Source: an uncultured Lachnospiraceae bacterium
Lineage (GTDB): Bacteria > Bacillota > Clostridia > Lachnospirales > Lachnospiraceae
Length of the DNA: 64,000 bases
Assembly (NCBI GenBank): GCA_946549035.1
Contig: CAMNQH010000009.1
Span: forward strand, 1-64,000
Direction: 5' to 3'
Positions 35,323 to 44,417 of the stretch are shown piece after piece (the stretch's first letter is position 1; each line of letters begins with the position of its first letter). The position numbers were made by a program, and so were the translations under genes. The notes beneath the pieces were generated by a model that saw nothing but the letters and a program-made list of their open reading frames with translations, did not search any database and was not told the DNA's origin.

Positions 35323-36644
35323 TCTATATTTTCGATGGAATCTGTTTCAAGCTCCAGCACATGGCTTTCAAGCTGTCTTTTCACGATTCCCCGCACCAAC
35401 TTGTTCTCCAGATGTTCTCCGCCGAAATACACCGTTTTTACATATTCCGGGGTATGCCCTATATAACAGCGTTTTCCCTCCAAACATGTCTCTTCTTCCC
35501 ACAGTACTTCCACGAAACGTCCCTGATACCAAGAAGCAAAGGCTTCTCCCATCCCTTTTTTATCCTCTGTCAAAATCCTGCTGCGGAATGTTTTTACGCC
35601 CTCTGAAACCTGCCCCTGCATCTGCGCCGCTTTGGTGCCCTGGCGCTTGGAATAGGGAAATACATGTACCTCAAAAAATCCAACTTCCTGCAAAAACCTT
35701 CTGGTAACCTCAAATTCTTCTTCCGTTTCTCCCGGAAATCCCACAATCACATCTGTAGTAATCGCCGGATGTTCAAAAAATTCCCGGAGATACTCACAGC
35801 TTTCCCTATATTCCTTAGCAGTATACTTCCGGTTCATACGTTTTAACACCGTATCGCATCCGCTTTGGAGGGAGAGATGAAAGTGAGGACAGACCTTTGG
35901 CATACCAGACAGCTTCTTTGCAAACTCTCTGGTTACCACCTTGGGTTCCAAAGATCCCAGGCGGATCCGCCGGATTCCTTCCACTTCATGCACCGCCTGT
36001 ATCAAATGGAGCAAATCCGTCCCGCAATCTGCCCCGTAGGAGCTTAGATGAATGCCGGTAAGCACCAGTTCCTTATGGCCGTTTGCGGCAAGACGCCTTG
36101 CCTCCTCCAAAGCCTCTTTGATGCTGCGGCTTCTGACACGGCCTCTGGCATAGGGAATAATACAGTAACTGCAAAACTGGTTGCAGCCGTCTTGGACCTT
36201 TAGAAATGCTCTGGTATGCTCTGCACTTCGGCCGATGGAAAGAGGCTCGTACTCCGTAGGAGCATTGATATCCACAATCTCTGCCTGTTTCTTGTGACGC
36301 TGCTTTTCAAATTCTTCCAACAGAGCAATCAAATCATGCTTCTTATTATTTCCAATTAAAATATCTATCTCACAATCCGCCAAATCCTGTTCTTTTCCGG
36401 TCTGCACATAGCAGCCTGCCGCCACCACAATCCCCTGGGGATTCTGTCTTTTCGCCCGGCGCAGCATCTGTCGCGACTTTTTGTCCGCTACGTTGGTGAC
36501 GGAGCAGGTGTTAATAACATATACATCCGCTTTCTCTGAAAAAGGGACAATTTCATAACCGTGTTCTTCTAACATCTGCTGCATAGCTTCCGCCTCGTAG
36601 GCATTTACTTTGCATCCCAAATTGTGCACTGCTGCTTTCTTCAT
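35319..36644 (-). CDS. mtaB: tRNA t6A37 methylthiotransferase MtaB
   Basis: 441 residues. An N-terminal cluster domain (HNLGCKVNAYEAEAM, INTCSVTNVADKKSRQ), the radical SAM motif CNQFCSYCIIPYARG, and a C-terminal TRAM-like domain appear in order. The enzyme adds a methylthio group to t6A37 of tRNA-Lys. The ATG at 36644 follows GGAGG; the track's 49 extra residues lie in the divergent leader. Confidence 0.95.
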   Translation of the reverse strand: MKKAAVHNLGCKVNAYEAEAMQQMLEEHGYEIVPFSEKADVYVINTCSVTNVADKKSRQMLRRAKRQNPQGIVVAAGCYVQTGKEQDLADCEIDILIGNNKKHDLIALLEEFEKQRHKKQAEIVDINAPTEYEPLSIGRSAEHTRAFLKVQDGCNQFCSYCIIPYARGRVRSRSIKEALEEARRLAANGHKELVLTGIHLSSYGADCGTDLLHLIQAVHEVEGIRRIRLGSLEPKVVTREFAKKLSGMPKVCPHFHLSLQSGCDTVLKRMNRKYTAKEYRESCEYLREFFEHPAITTDVIVGFPGETEEEFEVTRRFLQEVGFFEVHVFPYSKRQGTKAAQMQGQVSEGVKTFRSRILTEDKKGMGEAFASWYQGRFVEVLWEEETCLEGKRCYIGHTPEYVKTVYFGGEHLENKLVRGIVKRQLESHVLELETDSIENID

Positions 36645-36684
36645 AATGCTATCCATCCTCCCCAAAAGTTGTGAAAGCTCGCTC

Positions 36685-36713
36685 TTGACTTTTATTACCA
36701 AAACCGTTACTAT
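36685..36713 (+). promoter_or_regulatory. Sigma-A promoter for the HPr-like gene
   Basis: TTGACT, 17-base spacer, TACTAT. The leader is about 55 bases and ends in AAGGAGG. Confidence 0.65.
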
Positions 36714-36773
36714 TAAAGAAACTATGAGTTCTACATACATTGGAACAATAATAATCCCAAGGAGGTTTTCTTT

Positions 36774-37007
36774 ATGATGAAAACAGTACAAATTTCTTTA
36801 AACTCTATCGACAGGGTGAAATCCTTTGTGAATGCCATCACTCAATTCGATTATGATTTTGATTTAATTTCCGGCAGATATGTCATTGATGCAAAATCCA
36901 TCATGGGTATTTTCAGCCTGGATCTTTCCAAGCCCATTGATCTTGCAATCCATTCTGAAGCAAATATGGATGAGATCCTGGAAGTATTAAAGCCCTATCT
37001 GATTTAA
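36774..37007 (+). CDS. HPr-like protein without the phosphorylatable histidine
   Basis: 77 residues, close to HPr (about 85). The second half, RYVIDAKSIMGIFSLDLSKPIDLAIHSE, matches the HPr helix-2 region around the Ser46 segment (A-K-S-I-M-G). The region where HPr has G-I-H-A-R-P reads LNSIDRVKSF with no histidine, so it cannot accept phosphate from enzyme I. The Ser in the Ser46 region is kept, as in Crh proteins of Bacillus, which also lack His15. A role in regulation rather than sugar transport is inferred. Single-gene unit with strong promoter and terminator. Confidence 0.8.
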   Translation: MMKTVQISLNSIDRVKSFVNAITQFDYDFDLISGRYVIDAKSIMGIFSLDLSKPIDLAIHSEANMDEILEVLKPYLI

Positions 37008-37032
37008 TCCACACCATTATATACGTTTTTTG

Positions 37033-37066
37033 TCCCCCGGAATTCTCCGGGGGATGTTTTATTTTT
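37033..37066 (+). terminator. Intrinsic terminator of the HPr-like gene
   Basis: Stem CCCCCGGA/TCCGGGGG with a 4-base loop (37034-37053), then TGTTTTATTTTTT. It ends at the thiI stop codon on the other strand; the minus-strand side lacks a T-run. Confidence 0.9.
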
Positions 37067-38263
37067 TCATACCTCTTCCTGTGAAGCTTCTACTACAATC
37101 GTCTCTGCCGTCTCAATGGCTGTCTTTACCATATCCTGAATTTTTTCAGATAATTTCTGCTCCGACCGCCGAATGATGTTGAGATTCGGTTTGGTCACCG
37201 GATGCTTGGCCACAAAAATCGTGCAGCAATCTTCGTAGGGCAAAATCGACGTCTCATACGTTCCAATCCGCTCTGATACATCAATAATCTCCTGCTTGTC
37301 AAAGCCAATCAAAGGCCGGTACACCGGCATGGTACACACCTCATTGGTGGCGGCCAAAGACTGCATGGTTTGGCTGGCCACCTGGCCGATGCTCTCCCCG
37401 GTAATCAGTCCCATGCTTTTTGTCTCTTTTGCAAAATGCTCCGCAATTTTCATCATATATCTGCGCATAATAATGGTCAGCTCTTCATGGGGGCATTTTT
37501 CATAAATATATAACTGAATATCGGTAAAGTTTACGACCTTCAGGCAGATAGGGCCGCTGTAACGAGCCACAAGCCTTGCCAGATCCACTACCTTCTGCTT
37601 TGCCCGCTCGCTGGTATAGGGGGGCGCATGAAAATAAACCGCGTCAATCTTAACGCCACGTTTGGCAATCATATACCCCGCCACCGGGCTGTCGATACCG
37701 CCGGACAAAAGCAGCGTCCCTTTGCCGCTGGTTCCCACCGGCATCCCCCCGGGCCCTGGAATGACCTGGGAATAGAGATTAATTTTCTGCCGGATCTCAA
37801 TATTCAATAAAATCTCCGGCTCATGTACATCTACCTTCATATCAGGAAAAGCATCCAGGATTTTCTCTCCCAGCCTGGCATTGATCTCCATGGATTCCAT
37901 GGGATAGTCTTTTCTGGCTCTTCTGGCATGTACCTTAAAGGTTTTATGTTTGTCCGGATAACAGGCGTCAAGATAAGATATCACATCCTGGCACAATTTG
38001 TCAAATCCCTGGTCTTCTAAAAGCACCGCGGGACAAATCCCCACTATGCCAAACACCCGCTTTAAGCTTTCCACCGCTTCTTCATAATCAAACTCTGACA
38101 ACGCTTCAACATAAACTCTGCCTTGCTCCTTGGATATCTTAAATTCTCCTTCCACCGGCTTTAGAGCATATTTGATCTGCTGCATCAATGCGTCTTCAAA
38201 AAGGTGCCGATTTTTTCCTTTGACGCCGATTTCTCCGTATTTTATTAAAAATGCTTGAAACAT
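37067..38263 (-). CDS. thiI: tRNA 4-thiouridine sulfurtransferase ThiI
   Basis: 398 residues. A ferredoxin-like/THUMP N-terminus is followed by the PP-loop LLSGGIDSPVAGYM and a late cysteine (DCCTIFVAKHP). The C-terminal rhodanese domain of E. coli ThiI is absent, as in other Firmicutes. It makes s4U8 in tRNA with sulfur from the cysteine desulfurase encoded just upstream. The ATG at 38263 follows AAAGGAGA; the track start is inside the desulfurase gene. Confidence 0.95.
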   Translation of the reverse strand: MFQAFLIKYGEIGVKGKNRHLFEDALMQQIKYALKPVEGEFKISKEQGRVYVEALSEFDYEEAVESLKRVFGIVGICPAVLLEDQGFDKLCQDVISYLDACYPDKHKTFKVHARRARKDYPMESMEINARLGEKILDAFPDMKVDVHEPEILLNIEIRQKINLYSQVIPGPGGMPVGTSGKGTLLLSGGIDSPVAGYMIAKRGVKIDAVYFHAPPYTSERAKQKVVDLARLVARYSGPICLKVVNFTDIQLYIYEKCPHEELTIIMRRYMMKIAEHFAKETKSMGLITGESIGQVASQTMQSLAATNEVCTMPVYRPLIGFDKQEIIDVSERIGTYETSILPYEDCCTIFVAKHPVTKPNLNIIRRSEQKLSEKIQDMVKTAIETAETIVVEASQEEV

Positions 38264-38298
38264 ATCATTCTCCTTTTTCTTACACCTACAAGCAAAGG

Positions 38299-39456
38299 CT
38301 AATGCCTGGTATATCTGGCAAGCACAGGAACCAGCTCTTTTAATGCTCTTATGCAAATTTCCACTTCTTCCAGGGTATTATATACGCTAAAGCTAAACCG
38401 CAGTGTGGACTTAAGATGCTCCTGGCCAAGTCCAATACTCTTTAACGTCTCGCTGACGGCAGGCTTATTGGAGGAGCAGGCGCTTCCGGCGGAAACATAA
38501 ATCCCCCGCTCTTCCAGGGCATGAAGGAGCACTTCGCTGCGTACGTTGTCAAAGCTGACGCTGACAATGTGGCAGACTGCTTCTTCCTGGTTGAGGCTTC
38601 CGTTTACATGAGCCCACGTTACTCCCTCTAGTCCCTGCAAAAAATGATTCCGAAGCATCATAAGATGCTCCTGCTTTTGTGAAAAGTCCTCATAGGCTTC
38701 CATAGCCGCCTGGCCCAGTCCTGCTATTCCCGGCACATTTTCTGTACCGGAGCGCATTCCCCCCTGATGGCCTCCCCCAAATACAATCGGAGCCAGCTTT
38801 GTTTTTTCTTTTTTATATAGAAATCCCACGCCTTTCGGCCCGTGAATTTTATGACCGCTCACCGTCATCAAGTCAATTCCCATCCTCCCGGGATAGATCT
38901 GGTATTTTCCATACGCCTGAACCGCGTCTGTATGAAACAGAGCGCCTGGATGTTTTTCCTTCACAATCCGGGCGGCTTCTTCTACAGGCTCCAACGTTCC
39001 GATTTCATTGTTGACATACATCACGGATACTAAAATGGTATCCGACCGGACAGACTCTTTCAGCTGTTCTAAGGAAATACGCCCCTGCCTGTCCACATCC
39101 AGCCAAGTCACCTCAAATCCCTGCTCCTCCAGAAAATGCATGGGAGCCGCCACCGCTGGATGCTCAATTCTGGTGGTAATCAAATGCATTCCGGACCGCC
39201 GATTGGCCATGGCAGCCCCCAGCACCGCCAAATTGTCCGCTTCTGTCCCTCCGGATGTAAAAATCAGTTCTTTCTCCTGCACTTTCAGGGTTTTCGCAAT
39301 CCGTCCTCGGGCCTTACGGATATAATGCTCCGCCTCCATGCCCTTTTGATGGAGGGAGGAAGGATTCCCGTAATCTGCCAAGAAGGCTTTTTGCATCAGC
39401 TCCATCACTCCCTGGGAGCATTTCGTGGTGGCAGAATTGTCAAAATAAATCTCCAT
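38299..39456 (-). CDS. Cysteine desulfurase (NifS/IscS family), ThiI partner
   Basis: 385 residues. Starts MEIYFDNSATTK; PLP lysine in VSGHKIHGPKG; active-site Cys in SAGSACSSNKP. It removes sulfur from cysteine as a persulfide. Lying directly before thiI, as nifZ does in Bacillus, it most likely serves s4U formation; a wider iron-sulfur role is possible. No iscU or sufU is adjacent. Confidence 0.93.
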   Translation of the reverse strand: MEIYFDNSATTKCSQGVMELMQKAFLADYGNPSSLHQKGMEAEHYIRKARGRIAKTLKVQEKELIFTSGGTEADNLAVLGAAMANRRSGMHLITTRIEHPAVAAPMHFLEEQGFEVTWLDVDRQGRISLEQLKESVRSDTILVSVMYVNNEIGTLEPVEEAARIVKEKHPGALFHTDAVQAYGKYQIYPGRMGIDLMTVSGHKIHGPKGVGFLYKKEKTKLAPIVFGGGHQGGMRSGTENVPGIAGLGQAAMEAYEDFSQKQEHLMMLRNHFLQGLEGVTWAHVNGSLNQEEAVCHIVSVSFDNVRSEVLLHALEERGIYVSAGSACSSNKPAVSETLKSIGLGQEHLKSTLRFSFSVYNTLEEVEICIRALKELVPVLARYTRH

Positions 39457-39460
39457 AATT

Positions 39461-40195
39461 TTATTCCTCCAGATGGTACAACAGCATAGACAGTATCACA
39501 AGCCCCGCCGTCTCCGTCCTTAAAATCCGGTTTCCCAAAGAGAGCAGCTCGGCCCTTCCCAAAACCTCCTGAATCTCTTTGGGGTCAAATCCTCCCTCGG
39601 GGCCAATGAATATCCCAAGGCTTCCTTCTCGTTTCAAATTCCCCAGAAGCTCTCTGGTGTGCTCCATGCCCCGTTGATTCTCATAGGGAATCAGACGTAC
39701 GTCCAGTGTCTCGCTATAGGCAAATGCCTCCGGAAAGCCCATAACCTCACGAACCACAGGAATCCGGCTGCGTTTTGACTGTTTGGCGGCGCTTTCTGCA
39801 ATGGCCTGCCATCGCCGAATCTTTGCAGCGGCCTTTTTATCATCCAGTTTTACCACACAGTTTCTCATGGCCACTGGGACAATTTCAGAGACTCCTAATT
39901 CCACGGCTTTCTGGATAATAAATTCCATCTTATCTCCCTTGGGAAGTCCCTGAAACAAAACGATGTTTACCGGAAGCTCTCTGGCCTCCCGTTCTTGATA
40001 AAGAATTCGGGCTAAAACCCGTTTGGGGCCCACTTCTTCAATCTGACAAAAATAATCTGCTCCCTGCGCTTCGCTGATGCGCACCTGCGTCCCTGTTTTC
40101 ATGCGCAATACATTTTTGATATGGTTCACATCGTTACCGGTAATCTCAATCTGCCCTTCCGTCACCTGATTGCTCTCTACAAAAAACTGGTACAT
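39461..40195 (-). CDS. rsmE: 16S rRNA (uracil1498-N3)-methyltransferase
   Basis: 244 residues. N-terminal PUA-like domain (HIKNVLRMKTGTQVRI), then a SPOUT knotted domain with IGPEGGFDPKEI and SLGNRILRTETAGL. GGGAGG precedes the ATG at 40195. It follows prmA by 29 bases, the usual Firmicutes order. Confidence 0.95.
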   Translation of the reverse strand: MYQFFVESNQVTEGQIEITGNDVNHIKNVLRMKTGTQVRISEAQGADYFCQIEEVGPKRVLARILYQEREARELPVNIVLFQGLPKGDKMEFIIQKAVELGVSEIVPVAMRNCVVKLDDKKAAAKIRRWQAIAESAAKQSKRSRIPVVREVMGFPEAFAYSETLDVRLIPYENQRGMEHTRELLGNLKREGSLGIFIGPEGGFDPKEIQEVLGRAELLSLGNRILRTETAGLVILSMLLYHLEE

Positions 40196-40224
40196 CTTTT
40201 CCTCCCTCGGCGCAGCTTTCCGGC

Positions 40225-41181
40225 TTATGCTCTTTGCGCCGTAATACTGACCCATTCTCCCTGGGACGTCACCTCCAGGATCAGAAAGCCTGCTTCCTTC
40301 AAAGCCTTTGTTACGGCATCCTCTTTAAAATCAATGATACCGGAGGTAATACAGATCCCGCCTTTTTTTAAACGTCCCAGTAAAGCGGGAGCCAGGGGGA
40401 TAATAATATCCGCTAGTATATTGGCCACTACAATATCATAACATTCCGTTCCCACTTTATCCTGCAGCTGCCGGTCCGTCGTCAAATCTCCCTGATAAAA
40501 ATTTCCCATCTCTTTTGTCAGATGATTCACATCCATATTCGCTTTCACAGCTTCCATACAGATCGGATCCACGTCTGTTCCATTCACCTTGCCGGCCCCC
40601 AGCTTTAAACTGACGATAGACAAAATCCCGCTGCCGCAGCCCACATCCAGTACTGCATCCTTAGGCTTTAGGAACTTACGAAGCTGCCTGATACAAAGCT
40701 GGGTGGTCTCATGTTTTCCGGTGCCAAAAGTAGTTCCCGGATCAATCTCTATGACGCAGCGATAATCTCCCTCTTTTGGCCCCTCCTCCCAGGTAGGCTT
40801 TATATAAATATCATCTATGGAAAAAGCTTTAAAATATTGCTTCCAGTTATCAATCCAATCCTTATCTTCCGTCTCTCCCCGGGAAATGGTTCCTTCTCCC
40901 ACATCCACAAATGCCCGAAGTCCCTCCACTTCTTCCCGAACCTGGGACAAAAGCTCCTCTAGCCCCAAGGTTCCTTCTTCCAGAAAAAAGCTTACATAAG
41001 CAATCCCTTCATCCGGGGGCAGCACAGGCAGGATATCAATAAACAGTTTTTCCTTATCCTGGGGAGAAAGGGGGATATTGTCTTCTATTTGCACCCCTTC
41101 AACGCCCAAGTCTGCAAGGACGCTGCTGATATAATCTTCCGCCTCTGTGGTTGTTTTTATGGTATATTTTTCCCACTTCAT
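40225..41181 (-). CDS. prmA: Ribosomal protein L11 methyltransferase
   Basis: 318 residues. DPGTTFGTGKHETTQLC, the SAM motif VLDVGCGSGILSI and the catalytic-loop VVANILADIIIPLAP are intact, after the N-terminal L11-recognition domain. First gene of prmA-rsmE-desulfurase-thiI. Confidence 0.95.
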   Translation of the reverse strand: MKWEKYTIKTTTEAEDYISSVLADLGVEGVQIEDNIPLSPQDKEKLFIDILPVLPPDEGIAYVSFFLEEGTLGLEELLSQVREEVEGLRAFVDVGEGTISRGETEDKDWIDNWKQYFKAFSIDDIYIKPTWEEGPKEGDYRCVIEIDPGTTFGTGKHETTQLCIRQLRKFLKPKDAVLDVGCGSGILSIVSLKLGAGKVNGTDVDPICMEAVKANMDVNHLTKEMGNFYQGDLTTDRQLQDKVGTECYDIVVANILADIIIPLAPALLGRLKKGGICITSGIIDFKEDAVTKALKEAGFLILEVTSQGEWVSITAQRA

Positions 41182-41242
41182 CTATATTCTCCATTTCCTT
41201 TTCTGCATGATTCTTTGTCTCGGGCGCTATACTTAAGTCTAC

Positions 41243-41271
41243 ATAATAGCACAAAAGTTCTGAGGCCGCAA
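41243..41271 (-). promoter_or_regulatory. Probable promoter for the prmA operon
   Basis: Minus strand TTGCGG, 17-base spacer, TATTAT. The -35 box is only half-consensus. Confidence 0.45.
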
Positions 41272-41323
41272 TGGATTTCTAATGTTATATCATGGCCTTT
41301 TTCCTCTTATACAGGGAGGGCAG

Positions 41324-41992
41324 TTAAACAAAATTTGTATCATCCTTTTCCTGTCTCACATATTTGATACAAAACTTTTTCATAAAATCAATCAGTTTCC
41401 CATCATTTCCAGTTTCATAAAAGTCTATCAACATTTTTTTAAACTCTTCTAATTTTTCAATCGGGATCTGAAATATCCCAATATCGTTCTGAATCAATAC
41501 TTTATTTGCCATTAACTGGGCCACTCTTTTATTTCCGTCTATAAACATTTGCGTCCGTGCGATATAACAAAAATACTTTAACGCCTTTAATTCAACATCC
41601 TGAATTTTTTCTATTTCCTTGATTTCATCCATAATGATTCCTGTATGGGGCATTTCCGGTTCCCAAGATGTGCCGCCAATCTGCACAGGGATCGTCCTTA
41701 TCTCACCGGCATAGTGAAACAGCAATTCTCCCACTATCTTATCAAATTCTCTTAATAGCATCACACAATTCTCATACGCAAGGTGATCCAGAAGAAATTG
41801 CCATGCGCGTTTCATATTGATTACAAACAGCACTTCTTCTGTTTTGGTAGTTGTAGGAGCATTTGCCAGAATCGCTTCTGTTTTTGGAAATGTAGTCCCC
41901 AATCCCTCCAAATTCGCACTTTTCCATATACTATCCACCAACAATCTCTTTGCCATTTCTATTGCCGTATCTTTCACGCTCTTAACCCCCAA
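41324..41992 (-). CDS. Fic/DOC-like protein with catalytic His replaced by Gln
   Basis: 222 residues, more A+T-rich than the flanking genes. The Fic core segment reads QMFIDGNKRVAQLMAN, aligned to the H-x-F-x-D-(G/A)-N-(G/K)-R motif with Gln where catalytic His should be. An N-terminal SANLEG matches the (S/T)xxxE(G/N) inhibitory helix of class II Fic proteins. Active Fic enzymes transfer AMP or phosphate to proteins; loss of His should abolish this. The track start is a TTG at 41992; a GTG at 41977 is an alternative and neither has an ideal site. No partner antitoxin gene is adjacent. Confidence 0.75.
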   Translation of the reverse strand: MGVKSVKDTAIEMAKRLLVDSIWKSANLEGLGTTFPKTEAILANAPTTTKTEEVLFVINMKRAWQFLLDHLAYENCVMLLREFDKIVGELLFHYAGEIRTIPVQIGGTSWEPEMPHTGIIMDEIKEIEKIQDVELKALKYFCYIARTQMFIDGNKRVAQLMANKVLIQNDIGIFQIPIEKLEEFKKMLIDFYETGNDGKLIDFMKKFCIKYVRQEKDDTNFV

Positions 41993-42051
41993 CTCTTTCT
42001 ATTTTTTCCTCTATGTCCGCAGACGCCACATTTCTTCTTTGTCATTTATTC

Positions 42052-42080
42052 ATTATAACCAAAGCTGACGGATTAATCAA
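42052..42080 (-). promoter_or_regulatory. Sigma-A promoter for the Fic-like gene
   Basis: Minus strand TTGATT, 17-base spacer, perfect TATAAT, about 54 bases before the predicted start. Confidence 0.68.
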
Positions 42081-42116
42081 CGAGGGATTTACCCCCTCCA
42101 AAGCAATAGCATACGC

Positions 42117-42151
42117 AAAAAAACCGGAGCAACCCAAAAGGATTGTTCCGG
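42117..42151 (-). terminator. Intrinsic terminator of the flagellin gene
   Basis: Stem CCGGA-g-CAA/TTG-t-TCCGG (42124-42151) with a 10-base loop, then TTTTTTT on the minus strand. Confidence 0.92.
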
Positions 42152-42181
42152 CTTTGAAGCTTATCAGAGTAAATTTGCCCC

Positions 42182-44188
42182 TTACTGAAGCAGGGAAAGT
42201 ACTCCCTGATTGGACTGGTTTGCCTGAGCCAGCATAGACTGTCCAGCCTGCGCAAGAATATTGTTCTTGCTGTATTCCACCATTTCGGTAGCCATATCGG
42301 TATCGCGGATACGGGATTCTGCTGCAGTGGTATTCTCTACAACATTATCTAAGTTGGCAATGGTGTGGTCCAAACGGTTTTGTACGGCGCCCAGGGCGGA
42401 ACGCTGTGCAGATACTTTTGAGATTGCGTCTGCAATAGCGTCAATGGCATAAGTAGCCGCAACACCGCCGTCATTGATATTTCTGCCGTCTGCATCCTTG
42501 CCGATCACATCCAGTCCCTGAACGCCAAGGCTTGCAGCGCTCATGGATTCAATGGTAACGCCAATCTTATTGGTCATATCGGCGTCCGCCCCAACGTGAA
42601 GGTTAAAGGAAAGGCTTTCTTTTACCATAGCAGAGCCCTTTGTAATTGTGAAATTGCCCTTTCCATCGCTGGTAACTGCTGCTTCCTTGCCCTCGTCTGT
42701 GCCGATGCTGCTGGCTTTTTGCAGTTCCTGAGCCATCTTGTCGTACGCTTCTGCCGCACTGATGGTTTTTTCAGAAGCGTCATTTGAAGCGGGAGTTCCG
42801 ATATCGCCGATTACAGTATTTGCTGCTGCAGCATTCAGGGCTACCAGGTCTCCGTCATGAATCATGGCAAGCAAGGTATCCATGTGTACCTTATAAGATT
42901 CAGCGTCTTCCTCATCATTGTCTGCAATAATCGTCCATTTCTTCGCATCGGTGCCAGACCCAATCGTAACCGTCTGCGTTCCGTCTTTTGCCAGTGCGCT
43001 GATTGCGTCATAAGTAGTTCTGGCAGCCTGCGGATCCTGAACAGCAGTCTTCGTTACCCCGTCTGCAGTGGTATAACTGTCGCCTTCTTTGAAGGTAACG
43101 GCGGTTCCTTCATTTGCTTTCTGTGCAAGTGTTTTAAGCTTCAGATCTGTAGCGCCAACAGAGCTGACTTCATTTTTTCCATACGCAAGGACAATTTGCG
43201 TCTCCCCTGTGGTAATTGCTGTGCCAGGCGTACCGTCTTCTTTTGTGGGAACAAAATTAGTAGCAAAAACCTGGTCGCCCCGCTCCAGGGCTTCCGCTAT
43301 TTTCGCTTTCGCAGCGTCTTCATCCGCAAGTATAAAGGGATCGGCTGATGTTCCTGTTCCTGTGCCGGTAGCAGCTATTTTATAAAACTCATTTCCAATT
43401 TTGAACCCGCCGTTTGTAGCGTTTAATGTAATCTCATCCAGGGAAACTTTGTTTGTTACGGTATAGGTCTCCCCGTCAACGGTAAAGCTGTCCCCTGCTG
43501 CAAGAACTTTATCCTCAAAATCTGCTGCAGTCCCTAAATCTACATAATCGCTGATATCCTTATTCATTTCTTTCGGATTCAAAACAGACCCGGAGGACCC
43601 TTTTCCAGAACCGGCTCCGATGGTGTAGTCCACTCCGGCAATCTTGACCTTGTCTCCATCCTCTAAAACCTTTGTAAAAATAGCTGTAGAGCCGTTATCC
43701 ACCAGCTTCCCGTCAATTCCCGCGTCATGAGCGTCCAGCTTCTTCTCGGATGTAAGGCCGGCTTCATTGCCTTTCAGCAAATATGTCTCATTGAACTTGG
43801 TGGTTTCGGATACGCGGTCAATTTCGGTTACCAGCTGGTCAATTTCCGCCTGGATGGCGTCGCGGTCCGATTCGCTGTTGGTGCCGTTGGCTGCCTGGGT
43901 TGCCAGTTCATTCATACGCTGAAGCATAGAATGTACTTCTGTCAAAGCGCCTTCCGCCGTCTGTACTGCGGAAACGCCGTCCTGGGCATTGGTAGATGCA
44001 CGGTCAAGGCCCCGCATCTGCTTGCGCATTTTTTCGGAAATGGTTAATCCGGCGGCATCGTCAGCAGCCCGGTTAATCTTATAGCCGCTGGAAAGCTTTT
44101 CTGAAGATTTTGCCTGTGCGCTTGTGGTTACGCCCAACATTCTGTTGGAATTCATCGCTGTTAAATTGTGTTGTACTACCATTGACAT
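42182..44188 (-). CDS. fliC: Flagellin
   Basis: 668 residues, long for a Firmicutes flagellin because of a large central insertion. The conserved D0/D1 ends are intact: VVQHNLTAMNSNRMLG with LSSGYKINRAADDAAGL at the N-terminus, and SRIRDTDMATEMVEYSKNNIL with QANQSNQGVLSLLQ at the C-terminus. The middle (about 150-560) is the variable surface domain, rich in Gly, Thr, Asp and Lys. It polymerises into the flagellar filament after export. GGAGGTAATATT precedes the ATG. No recognisable sigma-D promoter was found directly upstream; other flagellar genes are absent from the window apart from csrA. Confidence 0.96.
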   Translation of the reverse strand: MSMVVQHNLTAMNSNRMLGVTTSAQAKSSEKLSSGYKINRAADDAAGLTISEKMRKQMRGLDRASTNAQDGVSAVQTAEGALTEVHSMLQRMNELATQAANGTNSESDRDAIQAEIDQLVTEIDRVSETTKFNETYLLKGNEAGLTSEKKLDAHDAGIDGKLVDNGSTAIFTKVLEDGDKVKIAGVDYTIGAGSGKGSSGSVLNPKEMNKDISDYVDLGTAADFEDKVLAAGDSFTVDGETYTVTNKVSLDEITLNATNGGFKIGNEFYKIAATGTGTGTSADPFILADEDAAKAKIAEALERGDQVFATNFVPTKEDGTPGTAITTGETQIVLAYGKNEVSSVGATDLKLKTLAQKANEGTAVTFKEGDSYTTADGVTKTAVQDPQAARTTYDAISALAKDGTQTVTIGSGTDAKKWTIIADNDEEDAESYKVHMDTLLAMIHDGDLVALNAAAANTVIGDIGTPASNDASEKTISAAEAYDKMAQELQKASSIGTDEGKEAAVTSDGKGNFTITKGSAMVKESLSFNLHVGADADMTNKIGVTIESMSAASLGVQGLDVIGKDADGRNINDGGVAATYAIDAIADAISKVSAQRSALGAVQNRLDHTIANLDNVVENTTAAESRIRDTDMATEMVEYSKNNILAQAGQSMLAQANQSNQGVLSLLQ

Positions 44189-44286
44189 AATATTACCTCC
44201 GTGTGTTTTGTCCCCTTGCGGAATCCGTTCCTGGGGAAACTTCCTGTGCTGGTTTACAGTTACTTTATAATCAGCAGGAACCTTCC

Positions 44287-44329
44287 GGGATGCTGCAAAT
44301 GCGATTTGTCACTCACGCCAAAGCATCCC
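44287..44329 (-). promoter_or_regulatory. Stem-loop in the csrA-fliC intergenic leader with CsrA-like GGA motif
   Basis: GGGATGCT/AGCATCCC pair about 100-140 bases before the fliC start. The 5' strand lies in ATACAGGGGATGC (44323-44335), close to the CsrA-binding consensus ACARGGAUGU. A second GGA lies in the fliC ribosome-binding site (ACACGGAGG). Confidence 0.5.
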
Positions 44330-44417
44330 CTGTATCATTCCTGCAAATTACCAAAATCCAACTACTGCCAAGGCCTGAGGCAGCCGTATCAAACCCATGG
44401 TTTTTGCAAGCTTCTAT

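Noticed and set aside
41324-41992. Fic-antitoxin (toxin-antitoxin) pair
   Set aside because: No small partner gene on either side; the only inhibitory motif is inside the protein itself, and the catalytic His is missing.
44189-44417. Sigma-D promoter for fliC
   Set aside because: I searched the minus strand for TAAA-N15-GCCGATAA and found no acceptable match; the only good match is on the plus strand at 44856.
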